The notes below the pieces were generated by a model. The model did not search any database. It saw nothing but the letters and a program-made list of their open reading frames with translations, and was not told where the DNA came from. A DNA stretch of 64,000 nt from an uncultured bacterium (GTDB lineage: Bacteria > Bacteroidota > Bacteroidia > Bacteroidales > Bacteroidaceae), in contig CAJMSQ010000007.1 in the NCBI GenBank assembly GCA_905216095.1, forward strand, positions 1 through 64,000, written 5' to 3'. Shown piece after piece: positions 54,594-63,438 of this stretch; position 1 is the first letter of the stretch, and each line of letters opens with the position of its first letter. The translations under genes were made by a program, and so were the position numbers.

Positions 54594-54866
54594 CTTTAAC
54601 ACTTTTAACTTTCCGGAGCATCCAAAGGTGCGTAAAAGGGAACTATTTTTTCGCAGAATAAGGAAAAAAACAGTTGGAATAAGGATAAAAAATTTTATCC
54701 TTAGGCTATTTTTTTCTACATGCACATGTAAAAAATTTTTCCCTAAGGGTATTTTTGCCCGGATGCAGGGCTTTTTGTACGAAAAAGGGGCGGTTCGAGA
54801 CCGCCCCTGCTTTTCGCTGATACAAATATACTACTTTTTTCCACCAAAAGCAAGTATTGTTAAAAT
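54594..54866 (-). repeat. Dispersed promoter-terminator element, copy 3 (273 bp)
   Basis: On the minus strand the copy starts ATTTTAACAATACTTGCTTT, has TTG-N20-TATATTTG (54853-54823), a GC hairpin with TTTTT (54807-54782), A/T-rich hairpins including one like CCCTAAGGG, the CTACATGCACATGTA palindrome (54716-54730, plus strand), and ends AAAGTTAAAAGTGTTAAAG. The end repeats match the other two copies with changes at only a few bases. It lies between rseP (plus) and the DUF1934 gene (minus), pointing towards rseP and not at any gene start. This argues that the family is not just a gene promoter. Confidence 0.78.
54782..54817 (-). ncRNA. Predicted very short terminated RNA (element copy 3)
   Basis: From the -7 box ending at 54823, the start is expected near 54817. 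GGGGCGGT and ACCGCCCC around CTCGA, then TTTTT, form the terminator. The base changes against copies 1 and 2 keep pairing, the best sequence evidence that the RNA fold matters. Confidence 0.5.
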
Positions 54867-54915
54867 GGTAAAGGACAAATGTTAAAACCATGAAGGACAC
54901 GAGCCGCCGTCACGT

Positions 54916-55392
54916 TTATTCGGCCGTAAAGGCTATGGTCAGCCGGTTATCGGACACGGGAACACCTGCCTGAAGCACGGTATAGACGATGCGGACCAGC
55001 ACACCGGCAGAGGTGGCACGCATACGCAGGCTGCGGGTCTGTACCTGAAAGCGCAACTCCCCGTAGGGTGTGCCGTAGCTGAAGGCGGTCGTTTCTCCTT
55101 CGACAAAGCTCATGTGCGCGCAGACCGCCCCCGAACGGCGGAGAACTGCCGAACCTGCCTGCAAAGACAATTCGTTCCCGACACGGCCGCCGTCCTCGGT
55201 ACACTCCACATAGGACAACGTGCCGCCACCCGCCGAACGGCAATACGTTCCGCGGCCACAGGTCCGGATTTCCTCCCTGTCCTCGGCATATTGCAGGACA
55301 CTGCGCACACGGACGTCGCCCCGGATACAGCCGGAAACGGTTCCGACGGTATCCGAGGCGACATTCTTTATCTCGTCATGCCTTTTGGTCAT
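54916..55392 (-). CDS. DUF1934-like calycin-fold protein
   Basis: The 158 residues resemble the DUF1934 (YwiB-type) family: GTYCRSAGGGTLSYVECTEDGGRVGNELSL, SFVEGETTAFSYGTPYGELRFQVQTRSLRM and VRIVYTVLQAGVPVSDNRLTIAF. These give repeated beta strands of a small barrel. No signal peptide is seen. Function unknown. It lies 17 bases after the NfnAB-like gene on the same strand, so the two are probably co-transcribed. Confidence 0.62.
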   Translation of the reverse strand: MTKRHDEIKNVASDTVGTVSGCIRGDVRVRSVLQYAEDREEIRTCGRGTYCRSAGGGTLSYVECTEDGGRVGNELSLQAGSAVLRRSGAVCAHMSFVEGETTAFSYGTPYGELRFQVQTRSLRMRATSAGVLVRIVYTVLQAGVPVSDNRLTIAFTAE

Positions 55393-55409
55393 GATTGGAT
55401 ATGCTTTGC

Positions 55410-57794
55410 TCAGTTCTTCACCGCACCATCAGCCTGCAACCTGGCGTCCATCGCCCCGGCTGCGTGCTTTCCGTCGCCCATGGCCAGGATGACGGTGGCT
55501 CCGCCGCGCACGATATCGCCGCCGGCATAGATGGTCGGGATGTTGGACTGCATGTCATCGTTCACGGCAATGGTGCCCTTGCGGCCGAGCTCGAGACCGG
55601 GAACCGAATTGGGTACGATAGGATTGGGCGAAACGCCGATGCTGACCACCACAAGGTCCACGTCCATGCGCTCCACCGCACCCTCGATGGCTACCGGACG
55701 GCGACGGCCGCTGGCATCGGGTTCTCCGAGTTCCATCTTCTGCAGGACAACCTGCTTCACCCTACCCTGCTCGTCGGCAATATACTCCAACGGGTTGTGC
55801 AGCGTAAGGAACTTCACGCCTTCCTGCTTGGCATGGTGCACTTCCTCAAGGCGCGCCGGCATTTCCTCCTCGGAACGCCGGTAGACGATGGTGGCGCTCT
55901 CAGCGCCAAGGCGCAAGGCGGTACGCACAGAGTCCATAGCGGTGTTTCCGCCACCGACAACGATTACCCGCTTGCCCTTTGTAACCGGAGTGTCGCTGTT
56001 CTCGCTCGACGCGTCCATAAGGTTCACACGGGTAAGATACTCGTTGGACGACATGATGTTGATGGAATTTTCGCCGGGAATGCCCATAAAGTTGGGCAGT
56101 CCTGCACCCGAAGCTACGAAAATGCCTTTGAAACCGTCGGCTTCCAGTTCCTCGACGGTCACGGTCTTGCCAATGATGCAGTCTTTCACGAAACGGACGC
56201 CGCTATTCTCTAGGTTACGGATTTCAAAGTCCACGATGGCATTGGGCAAACGGAACTCGGGGATACCATACTTCAGGACACCGCCGATTTCGTGCAATGC
56301 CTCGAACACGGTAACGTCGTATCCGCGCTTGGTCATCTCGCCGGCGAACGACAATCCGGCAGGACCGCTGCCGACCACCGCCACCTTGACGCCACGACGC
56401 CGTTCGGGCACAATCGGACTCGGCACGGCGTTCTCACGTTCATAGTCGGCGGCAAAACGTTCCAGGTAGCCGATGGCCACGGCCTGGCCGCCGGTTTTCA
56501 GGTGGATGCACTTGCTCTCGCATTGCTTCTCTTGCGGACAGACGCGGCCGCACACGGCGGGCAATGCACTGGTCTCCTTGATGGTACGGGCCGCCTCCAG
56601 ATATTCGGCACGCTCTATGTGCTTGATGAAACGGGGGATGTCGATGCCCACGGGACAGCCTTGCACACAACCGGGATTGGCACAATCCAGACAACGGTGC
56701 GCCTCACGCTGCGCCGCCTCGGCACTCAGTCCGCGGTTCACCTCCTCGTGGAGATGGCGGGCACGGTATCCGGGTTCCAGTTCTTCCATCCGGCAACGCT
56801 CAATCGCCATGCGCTCTTTCGGCTTCATGGTCAAGCGCAGATTCTTACGCCATTCGGCATCACGCGAAGGGTCTTCGCCCTGCGCGACGGCGGGAGCTGC
56901 GGACGCACCTGACGGCTGCACCCCGGCACCGGCCTCATTACTATGCGTTTCCGGCGAAACGAGCAGATGTCCTTCGGCATCCAGATGACGCTTCACGTCG
57001 GCCTGTTCCATTTCCCTGAACGCTCCCATGCGCTTGAGCATCTCGTCGAAGTCCACCTGATGGCCGTCAAACTCGGGACCGTCCACACATACGAACTTGG
57101 TCACGCCGCCAACGGTGATGCGGCAGGCACCGCACATGCCCGTACCGTCCACCATGATGGTATTGAGCGACACGTCGGTCGGAATGTCATACTTCTTGGT
57201 GAGCAAACATACGAACTTCATCATTATGGCAGGACCGATGGCAAAACATTTGTCCACCTTCTCACGACGGATAATGTCCTCGATGCCTTCGGTCACCAGT
57301 CCCTTGCGACCATACGAGCCGTCGTCGGTCATGATGACCACTTCGTCGGAAGAAGCCCGCATCTCGTCCTCGAGAATGATAAGTTCTTTCGAGCGTCCCG
57401 CCAGCACCGTGATAACACGGTTGCCGGCAGCCTTGAGTGCCTGCACGATCGGGAGCATCGGAGCTACGCCCACGCCACCGCCGGCACAGACCACCGTACC
57501 GAAACGCTCTATGTGCGTCGCCTTGCCCAGCGGACCGACCACATCGGTCAGTTCATCGCCCACGTTAAGCGCGCAAAGTTTTGACGACGACAGGCCGATA
57601 GTCTGCACGACAAGGGTTATGGTGCCGCGCTCACGGTCGGCCTCCGCAATGGTAAGGGGGATACGCTCGCCATTCTTGCCGACACGCACTATTACGAAAT
57701 GGCCGGCCTTGCGCGAACGTGCAATAAGAGGCGCTTCCACCTCGAGTTTGAAAACTTTTTCAGAGAACTGCTGTTTGCTTACAATCTTATTCAT
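55410..57794 (-). CDS. Fused NfnAB-type ferredoxin:NADP oxidoreductase / glutamate-synthase-like flavoprotein
   Basis: The 794 residues join two proteins that are separate in many bacteria. Residues 1-280 are the NfnA/PyrK-like part with FAD and NAD folds, ending with a 2Fe-2S site (GTGMCGACRITVGG and FVCVDGPEF). A 40-residue Ala/Pro/Gly-rich linker follows (about 285-320). The rest is the NfnB/GltD-like part with [4Fe-4S] cysteines (CLDCANPGCVQGCPVGIDIP; CGRVCPQEKQCESKCIHL), an FAD motif (VAVVGSGPAGLSFAGEMT) and an NADPH motif (VIVVGGGNTAMDSVRTALRLGA). In anaerobes such enzymes bifurcate electrons between NADH, NADPH and ferredoxin; glutamate synthesis is an alternative. Confidence 0.92.
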   Translation of the reverse strand: MNKIVSKQQFSEKVFKLEVEAPLIARSRKAGHFVIVRVGKNGERIPLTIAEADRERGTITLVVQTIGLSSSKLCALNVGDELTDVVGPLGKATHIERFGTVVCAGGGVGVAPMLPIVQALKAAGNRVITVLAGRSKELIILEDEMRASSDEVVIMTDDGSYGRKGLVTEGIEDIIRREKVDKCFAIGPAIMMKFVCLLTKKYDIPTDVSLNTIMVDGTGMCGACRITVGGVTKFVCVDGPEFDGHQVDFDEMLKRMGAFREMEQADVKRHLDAEGHLLVSPETHSNEAGAGVQPSGASAAPAVAQGEDPSRDAEWRKNLRLTMKPKERMAIERCRMEELEPGYRARHLHEEVNRGLSAEAAQREAHRCLDCANPGCVQGCPVGIDIPRFIKHIERAEYLEAARTIKETSALPAVCGRVCPQEKQCESKCIHLKTGGQAVAIGYLERFAADYERENAVPSPIVPERRRGVKVAVVGSGPAGLSFAGEMTKRGYDVTVFEALHEIGGVLKYGIPEFRLPNAIVDFEIRNLENSGVRFVKDCIIGKTVTVEELEADGFKGIFVASGAGLPNFMGIPGENSINIMSSNEYLTRVNLMDASSENSDTPVTKGKRVIVVGGGNTAMDSVRTALRLGAESATIVYRRSEEEMPARLEEVHHAKQEGVKFLTLHNPLEYIADEQGRVKQVVLQKMELGEPDASGRRRPVAIEGAVERMDVDLVVVSIGVSPNPIVPNSVPGLELGRKGTIAVNDDMQSNIPTIYAGGDIVRGGATVILAMGDGKHAAGAMDARLQADGAVKN

Positions 57795-57817
57795 GGTATC
57801 AGATTTAGGATACGCGA

Positions 57818-57825
57818 CAAAGGTA
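57818..57825 (-). promoter_or_regulatory. Promoter -7 box of the NfnAB-like operon
   Basis: TACCTTTG on the minus strand (57825-57818), about 25 bases before the ATG. The -33 position reads GGTG, so only the -7 box is convincing. A small GACA-TT-TGTC inverted repeat lies just upstream (57856-57865 area). Confidence 0.5.
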
Positions 57826-58107
57826 CAAAAAAAGCGACATTTGTCACCTATATGGGAGTAGAAATGGCTCTTTTATCACAAAACAGGTGCCATTGGATAT
57901 AAAAAACATACGGAAACGAGAACTATCGCAAGGCCGAAGCACCTGCAAGAACTGCCCTCCACAGTGCGCAAACGCTGTTTTTTACGTTAAAAAGGGTTTT
58001 TATGTATGCAAAAAGGCTTTCTAAATGCAGAAAAAACGGGAAAACATTTTCCGGTTTCCATGTTTTTACGATATTTGCTGACAAAAGGACATGTACAACC
58101 CCTTAAA

Positions 58108-58992
58108 ATGAAAATCATGAAACGTTTATTACTGATGACCATCATGGTCTTGAGCGCAGGCTTAGGAGCTAAAGCGATGAGTTATGCAGAGGCAAGGGAC
58201 CAGGCATGGTTTCTGACGGACAAGATGGCATACGAATTGGATTTGACCCCCGAACAATACGACAGGGCTTATCAGATAAATCTTGATTACCTGATGAGCG
58301 TGCGCACGGCATCCGACTGTTACGGACATTACTGGACATACCGCAACACCGACCTGAGACATGTGCTTTTCGACTGGCAATACTCTCTTTATTCCACGCT
58401 GGATTACTTCTTCCGTCCCATACGGTGGGTACGCTCTTCGTGGTACTATCCCGTGTTCAACCACTACCGCCGCGGCTATTACTACTTCGGACGTCCGACG
58501 GTGTACGTGAGTTATCACGGTACGACGTGGCATAAGCGTCGCCCCAACGACCGCAGTCCTTATTATGGTATGCACTTCCGTCCGGGAAACGGGATGCGCA
58601 ACCACTACCACAGCGGAGGCAACCGCCCACCCCACCGTCCGGAATACGGACGCCCCGGAAACTCCAACCACAATCGCCCGGGAGTTCCCGGCAACAACCG
58701 GCCGGGAGACAATGTCAAGCCGAACCGGCCTGGCAAGCCCGGCGACTGGGGACATAACTCCCACGGAGGAAGGAACACACGCCCGTCGTCCGGAAGAAAC
58801 AGCGACATCGGTAGCGGCGCACGCCCGTCATCCGGCAGAAGCGGCGGCATAGGCAACGGCACACGCCCGTCGTCCGGACGTGGAACCGGGACAAGCACAA
58901 GCAGAAGCCGGCGCAGCCAGACTCCCGCAAACACAAACGGCGGTAACAACGGCTCACGCAACAGCGGACGCAAGTTCGGACGTTCCATATAA
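58108..58992 (+). CDS. Secreted Tyr/Arg-rich protein with a repetitive Gly/Ser/Arg tail
   Basis: The start at 58108 gives about 294 residues with a signal peptide (KRLLLMTIMVLSAGLGAKA). The mature N-terminal domain (about 25-110) has MSYAEARDQAWFLTDKMAYELDLTPEQYDRAYQINLDYLMSV and is Tyr/Trp-rich (WQYSLYSTLDYFFRPIRW). From about residue 150 the sequence becomes low complexity, rich in Gly, Arg, Pro, Asn and His. It contains near-perfect RPSSGR repeats, each followed by a few residues and IG-G (58782-58892). I do not recognise the family. It may bind nucleic acid or polysaccharide through the basic tail, which is speculation. A strong terminator follows. Confidence 0.72.
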   Translation: MKIMKRLLLMTIMVLSAGLGAKAMSYAEARDQAWFLTDKMAYELDLTPEQYDRAYQINLDYLMSVRTASDCYGHYWTYRNTDLRHVLFDWQYSLYSTLDYFFRPIRWVRSSWYYPVFNHYRRGYYYFGRPTVYVSYHGTTWHKRRPNDRSPYYGMHFRPGNGMRNHYHSGGNRPPHRPEYGRPGNSNHNRPGVPGNNRPGDNVKPNRPGKPGDWGHNSHGGRNTRPSSGRNSDIGSGARPSSGRSGGIGNGTRPSSGRGTGTSTSRSRRSQTPANTNGGNNGSRNSGRKFGRSI

Positions 58993-59070
58993 GGTCCTTG
59001 ATGCCGTATCCCCTTGCAAGCAACTGCTTGAACGGTATAACGGCATCCGACAAAAGCATCCATACATGAC

Positions 59071-59111
59071 AAAGGCAGACTACGCTTCACTAACCTGCGT
59101 AGTCTGCCTTT
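59071..59111 (+). terminator. Terminator between convergent genes
   Basis: A perfect 15-base stem (59071-59085 with 59097-59111) is followed by CTTTTAT on the plus strand. It also lies near the end of the minus-strand carboxyltransferase gene, so it may serve both. Confidence 0.85.
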
Positions 59112-59285
59112 CTTTTATACTTCCCCATACCTATATTATATAAGAAATTCCCCCGGCCCGCCATCCGCCAAACGGATGAAGAGACCGGGGAAATTATATC
59201 CGTAAGGAGCGAGAATGCTCCCCTGACTCAATTGTATAGACTTCAATCCCATGAAAGCCTTGGCCCGTCATGGGCGAATCCGGAC

Positions 59286-61061
59286 TTATGCCTGACGCTC
59301 GATATAGGCGATTACGTCGCCCTTGCTGACGTGACTGCCTTGCTTGGCGTTAATCTCCACCAACTTGCCACCGAGTGCGGCCGGCAATTCATGGATTTGT
59401 CCGTAAGCATTCTCCACATAGCAGAAGAAATCTCCTTCTTTGTATTCCTTTCCTATGTAGGGTTCTATGCTCTTCACGCACTCACCGTCTCCGCCAATCT
59501 CCCAAAGGATGGTTCCGGCCTCAGGTGCGACAATGGCATCGGCTTTTGCATGTTTGAGGGCCGCAGCCTCTTCAAGCGACATGCCGTTTGCGGCAGACTT
59601 GTCCTTGGCTGCCTGCAAATCGGCAAGAAAGCGTTTCTTCGCCGCGCCACTCTTGTAGTCACGGTACTGGGTTTCGTGCATGGCGAACTCGAACAGTTCT
59701 TCGTCGTCCTCGCCCCGGTCCCAATTGTTCTCTTCCATTTCCTTGATAAAGCGGTCAAGTTCGTCGGGATAGTAGCTCTGCGGATCGGCATCGGTGAACT
59801 CGAAACCTTTTTCCTTGGCCAACTCGACAATTTCAGGCGCAACCTCGCCGGGCAGCTTACCGCTCTTTCCGAGTATCATACCCCAAATGGAATTGTCCAT
59901 CATGGAATAGCGGGGCTTGCCCATGGATTCGGTCAGGAGATTCATGAGAGCGATATTCTTGACATACTGGGAGAACGGCGTAACAAGAGGAGGATAGCCC
60001 ACACGCGGCCATACATAAGCGACTTCATCGAACAAACGGACGAGCAAAGCGTCCTCGCTCAGCGGTTCCTCGCCTTTGGCAACGCGGTTATTGTTGATAG
60101 CCGTCATTACACCGGTCAAATCTGCCATCATCGAGCCCATCATACCGCCGGGAAGGCCGCAACCCAAGAGCAACGAACTCATCAGTTTGTTTCCGGGGTT
60201 CATGAAATAGCCCAGGAAGTCATCTATGAACTCCTGAGTCAGTTTCCGTGCCTCCATGTAGGCTTCCATGTTGATTTCGGGCACATCAAAGCCGGCGTTC
60301 TTGAGCATGGACTGCACCGAAATCACGTCCGGATGCACCTTACCCCAAGACAATGGCTCGATTGCCGTGTCGATAACATCGGCTCCGTTGCGGCATACTT
60401 CGAGAATAGAGGCCATAGAGAGACCCGGTCCGCTATGTCCGTGATACTGGATGATGACTTCGGGATGTTTTTCCTTAATCATCCTGGTCAGTTTACCCAG
60501 CATAGCAGGCTGTCCGATACCGGCCATATCCTTCAGGCATATCTCGGGTGCGCCTGCCGCAATGAGTTGCTCGGCTATGCCCGCATAATACTCTGCGGTG
60601 TGTATAGGAGAGTTGGTGATACAAAGGGTTGCCTGCGGCGTCATGCCTGCCTCGAGGGCGTACTTGATGGAAGGGATGATGTTACGCACATCATTGAGGC
60701 CGCAGAATATGCGGGTGATGTCCGTACCCTGGGCATGTTTCACCTTATACATCAGTCGGCGAACATCGGCCGGCACGGGAAACATGCGCAACGCGTTGAG
60801 ACCGCGGTCCAACATATGGGTTTTGATTCCTGCCTCATGGAATGGCTTTGTGAAAGCACGCACAGCCTTATTCGGGTTCTCCCCGTAAAGAAGGTTTACC
60901 TGCTCAAATGCTCCACCGTTTGTCTCGACACGGCTGAAGCATCCCATTTTTATAATCACCGGAGCGATACGTTCCAATTGGTCTTTGCGCGGCTGGAATT
61001 TTCCGGACGACTGGAACATATCACGATATACAAGGCTGAATTGAATTTTACGTTTCTCCAT
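59286..61061 (-). CDS. Pyruvate/oxaloacetate carboxyltransferase (PycB-like) with a lysine-less biotinoyl-like domain
   Basis: The start at 61061 (MEKRKIQFSLVYRDMFQSSGKFQPRKDQ) gives 591 residues. The catalytic part is a carboxyltransferase TIM barrel of the 5S/PycB/OadA type: ICLKDMAGIGQPAMLGKL, EVIIQYHGHSGPGLSMASILEVCRNGADVIDTAIEPLSWG. After about residue 515 comes a lipoyl/biotinoyl-like domain (APEAGTILWEIGGDGECV to VIAYIERQA). Where the biotin-acceptor motif EAMKM is expected, the sequence reads VENAYGQ (550-554), without lysine. The carrier is probably a separate protein. In anaerobes this enzyme may decarboxylate oxaloacetate or carry carboxyl groups in the propionate pathway. Confidence 0.85.
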   Translation of the reverse strand: MEKRKIQFSLVYRDMFQSSGKFQPRKDQLERIAPVIIKMGCFSRVETNGGAFEQVNLLYGENPNKAVRAFTKPFHEAGIKTHMLDRGLNALRMFPVPADVRRLMYKVKHAQGTDITRIFCGLNDVRNIIPSIKYALEAGMTPQATLCITNSPIHTAEYYAGIAEQLIAAGAPEICLKDMAGIGQPAMLGKLTRMIKEKHPEVIIQYHGHSGPGLSMASILEVCRNGADVIDTAIEPLSWGKVHPDVISVQSMLKNAGFDVPEINMEAYMEARKLTQEFIDDFLGYFMNPGNKLMSSLLLGCGLPGGMMGSMMADLTGVMTAINNNRVAKGEEPLSEDALLVRLFDEVAYVWPRVGYPPLVTPFSQYVKNIALMNLLTESMGKPRYSMMDNSIWGMILGKSGKLPGEVAPEIVELAKEKGFEFTDADPQSYYPDELDRFIKEMEENNWDRGEDDEELFEFAMHETQYRDYKSGAAKKRFLADLQAAKDKSAANGMSLEEAAALKHAKADAIVAPEAGTILWEIGGDGECVKSIEPYIGKEYKEGDFFCYVENAYGQIHELPAALGGKLVEINAKQGSHVSKGDVIAYIERQA

Positions 61062-61085
61062 AATCGTTATATTATAGTTCGGCGA

Positions 61086-61116
61086 CAAAGTTACTCATTT
61101 ATTTTCACCCCGAAAG
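61086..61116 (-). promoter_or_regulatory. Promoter of the PycB-like gene
   Basis: TAACTTTG (61093-61086, minus) is a perfect -7 box about 25 bases before the ATG. CTTT at the -33 position is a weak match. It excludes the longer in-frame N-terminal extension. Confidence 0.6.
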
Positions 61117-61220
61117 GCTATAAGACCGACAAGTTGCATAAAAAATACGTCCGCCTGCCCTAAAACGTATTTGTCTGCCGGCACTTACTTTCTACGGAAA
61201 GGATGACAGACTTCTTTACG

Positions 61221-62663
61221 TCAGTTCTCGCGCTGCGTTTCGGGCCAATTGACAAGATAAAGCCGCTCCGTGGCACGCGTAAAAGCCGTGTACAGCCAAC
61301 GGAGATAGGAACGGCCGGCCATTTCGTCCGTCATATATCCCTGGTCCACGAACACCCGGCTCCATTGCCCGCCTTGTGCCTTGTGGCAGGTTACGGCATA
61401 AGCGTATTTAATCTGGAGTGCGTTGTAATAAGGGTCTTGCCGCAACTTCTTCATGCGTTCCGGTTTCCCCGGAATGTCGGCATAGTCCTGCAACACCTGC
61501 TCATAGAGCCGACGGCTCTCGTCCGGGGTAAGCGCAGGTGCTTCCGACGAAAGCGTATCCAGCAGCACACGACAGTCTATCTCGTAATCATCATAATCGG
61601 GAAGGCGGAGCGTAACGTCCGCGAAACGGAAACCATAAAGTTCATGCACATTGCGCACACGCAACACCTCGGCCACATCCCCATTGGCTATGAAATCGAA
61701 AGGCAAACGCTCCTCGCGCGGCAGCGAATGTGCCAGTTGCTCGCTCCAATAATAGTTATTCTTCACCGCCATGACCATGTCGCCGCGCGCCAAAGTATCC
61801 TCGCGGTCAAAAATACGGGTCCGGATACCGTTATTATATATATTGGCACGTTTGTTTGAGCGTGTAATGACGATTGTATCGTCTGTCCCGCAATCGGAAT
61901 AGGCTGAAACGAGAGCCTCGATAAGTTCCCCGCCGGGCAGGAAGCGCACTTCTCCCTCCCGGGAGCCACATACACGCGGCAGACCGGTAGCATTGTCATA
62001 CAATGAGTAGCGCAGGCGGGTGGCATTGGCCAGTATGCCCGAATTTGCGCTTTGTCGCACGACTTCCGTCAGTGTCGCCTCATCCACCCCGATACCATAG
62101 CCGCGCAAGGCGTCGGCTTGCAGCGCGGGACTCTCCTCACGCCCGACAGGAGGTAGCTGTGCGACGTCGCCGACAAGCAGCAAGCGGCATCCTTCCCCCT
62201 CATAGACATAACGGATAAGGTCGTCAAGCAGATGTCCCGTACCGAAAAGGCTGTCAGCCGACGAATCGGCTATCATGGAAGCCTCGTCCACAATGAAAAG
62301 CGCATGACGGAGCTTATTGAAACCGAGGGAGAAGCGCGTACCCTCGCCATTGAATGTCTGCTGCCGGTAGATGGTGCGGTGTATCGTCGCCGCCCGCGCC
62401 CCCGAATGGTTGGAAAAGACCTTTGCCGCGCGGCCGGTCGGCGCCAGCAGCACTGTCTTGCGCCCCATGTCGTGCATTACACGCACCAGGGTGCCGACCA
62501 ATGACGTCTTGCCCGTACCTGCGTAGCCGCGCAATATGAATGCGCGCTCTCCATCCCCATCCGTCACGAAACGTGCCAAGGCCTCGGCGGCACGGCATTG
62601 GTCTTTGGTAAACGTATGTGGGAACCCGTTGGCCATACGCAGCACAATCTCATCGCAAATCAT
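61221..62663 (-). CDS. RecD-like ATP-dependent DNA helicase (SF1B)
   Basis: The 480 residues have an AAA/UvrD-like ATPase with FILRGYAGTGKTSLVGTLVR (Walker A, about 40-60), LLAPTGRAAKVFS, ATIHRTIYR, FIVDEASMIADSS (Walker B), LLLVGDVAQLPPVG and LTEVVRQSA. The C-terminal UvrD-C-like domain ends with ITRSNKRANIYNN and AYAVTCHKAQGGQWSRVFVDQ, and LRWLYTAFTRATERLYLV. The shape is like RecD2 lacking the long N-terminal part. Its role is DNA repair or recombination, by family inference. The start could also be at the second Met (residue 10). Confidence 0.88.
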   Translation of the reverse strand: MICDEIVLRMANGFPHTFTKDQCRAAEALARFVTDGDGERAFILRGYAGTGKTSLVGTLVRVMHDMGRKTVLLAPTGRAAKVFSNHSGARAATIHRTIYRQQTFNGEGTRFSLGFNKLRHALFIVDEASMIADSSADSLFGTGHLLDDLIRYVYEGEGCRLLLVGDVAQLPPVGREESPALQADALRGYGIGVDEATLTEVVRQSANSGILANATRLRYSLYDNATGLPRVCGSREGEVRFLPGGELIEALVSAYSDCGTDDTIVITRSNKRANIYNNGIRTRIFDREDTLARGDMVMAVKNNYYWSEQLAHSLPREERLPFDFIANGDVAEVLRVRNVHELYGFRFADVTLRLPDYDDYEIDCRVLLDTLSSEAPALTPDESRRLYEQVLQDYADIPGKPERMKKLRQDPYYNALQIKYAYAVTCHKAQGGQWSRVFVDQGYMTDEMAGRSYLRWLYTAFTRATERLYLVNWPETQREN

Positions 62664-62699
62664 CGGTTTTTCACGCTTTTAATGAAGAATTAAATCACA

Positions 62700-62736
62700 C
62701 AAAGGTACACTTTTCCGGCGAAATCACTTATCTTTG
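62700..62736. promoter_or_regulatory. Divergent -7 boxes for the helicase and DUF4250 genes
   Basis: TACCTTTG (62707-62700, minus) points to the helicase gene and TATCTTTG (62729-62736, plus) to DUF4250. Their -33 regions are not good, but the boxes are perfect and well placed. Confidence 0.6.
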
Positions 62737-62755
62737 CTGCCCAAAAGCTATCTTT

Positions 62756-62932
62756 ATGGAACTTCCCCAAGACCCTTTTATGCTTTTCAGCGTGATAAAC
62801 ATGCAATTGCGCGACAAATACGCATCGCTGGATGCCTTGTGTGAGGATTTGCAGGCCGACCGCAAAGACATAGAATGCCGTTTGGCCGAATCCGGCTTCG
62901 TTTACGATGCAGAACATAATAAATTTTGGTAA
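62756..62932 (+). CDS. DUF4250 protein
   Basis: The 58-residue protein MELPQDPFMLFSVINMQLRDKY to VYDAEHNKFW is a good match in size and motif to DUF4250, a small Bacteroidetes and Firmicutes family. The start at 62756 follows the -7 box; the longer frame upstream is not conserved. Function unknown. The VanZ-like gene starts 4 bases after its stop. Confidence 0.82.
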   Translation: MELPQDPFMLFSVINMQLRDKYASLDALCEDLQADRKDIECRLAESGFVYDAEHNKFW

Positions 62933-62936
62933 GCAC

Positions 62937-63320
62937 ATGAGCAGATACTACCCGCTGTCACTCTTTTGTGTTCTATTGATATGGGTGTTATGCCTCATTC
63001 CCGTACCTGAAACCGATGTCAAACCGCCGCTTGGTTTCGACAAACTGATACATACGGTGATGTATCTCGGCACTTGCTCCGTCATTTGGTGGGAGCATCA
63101 TCGCCAACCGGCATCCGGGAAATGGAGAACGGCGCTTATCACTTTTTTCCTGCCCATACTGATGAGCGGTGCCATAGAACTGGTACAGGAATATGCCACA
63201 TCGACGCGCAGCGGTGACTGGTGGGACATGGCAGCCAACACATTGGGCGTGCTTCTTGCCGTACCCGTAGGATATTTCGTCGTGCCCGGACTGAGCGGCA
63301 GGCGGAAAGGACAATCGTAA
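62937..63320 (+). CDS. VanZ-like membrane protein
   Basis: The 127 residues (from MSRYYPLS) have membrane segments at about 7-23, 40-55, 68-83 and 100-118. The family motif FDKLIHTVMYLGTCSVIWW and the later GAIELVQEYATSTRSGDWWDMAANTLGVLLAV match VanZ proteins. VanZ itself lowers teicoplanin susceptibility, but most family members have unknown roles. No other glycopeptide resistance gene is nearby. It is coupled to the DUF4250 gene. Confidence 0.85.
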   Translation: MSRYYPLSLFCVLLIWVLCLIPVPETDVKPPLGFDKLIHTVMYLGTCSVIWWEHHRQPASGKWRTALITFFLPILMSGAIELVQEYATSTRSGDWWDMAANTLGVLLAVPVGYFVVPGLSGRRKGQS

Positions 63321-63355
63321 AGCCGGTCCATCCAACCAACCGGCTACAAACGAAA

Positions 63356-63396
63356 GCGCAGGCCGCATGCACTGTTTTACAGTATGCGGCCTGCGC
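63356..63396. terminator. Bidirectional terminator between VanZ-like and small basic protein genes
   Basis: GCGCAGGCCGCAT and ATGCGGCCTGCGC form a 13-base stem with an inner ACTGT/ACAGT stem (two-base bulge), between convergent genes. The T-runs on both sides are modest. Confidence 0.75.
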
Positions 63397-63438
63397 TTCC
63401 GTTATTCCCTTCGGGTAATCCCGAACACGTATCTGCGC

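Noticed and set aside
59232..61163. Long open frame opposite the carboxyltransferase gene
   Set aside because: It is the antisense of a conserved gene and has no protein-like motif.
62937..63320. VanZ-like gene as evidence of glycopeptide resistance
   Set aside because: No VanA-like ligase or VanH is nearby and most VanZ-family proteins have other roles.
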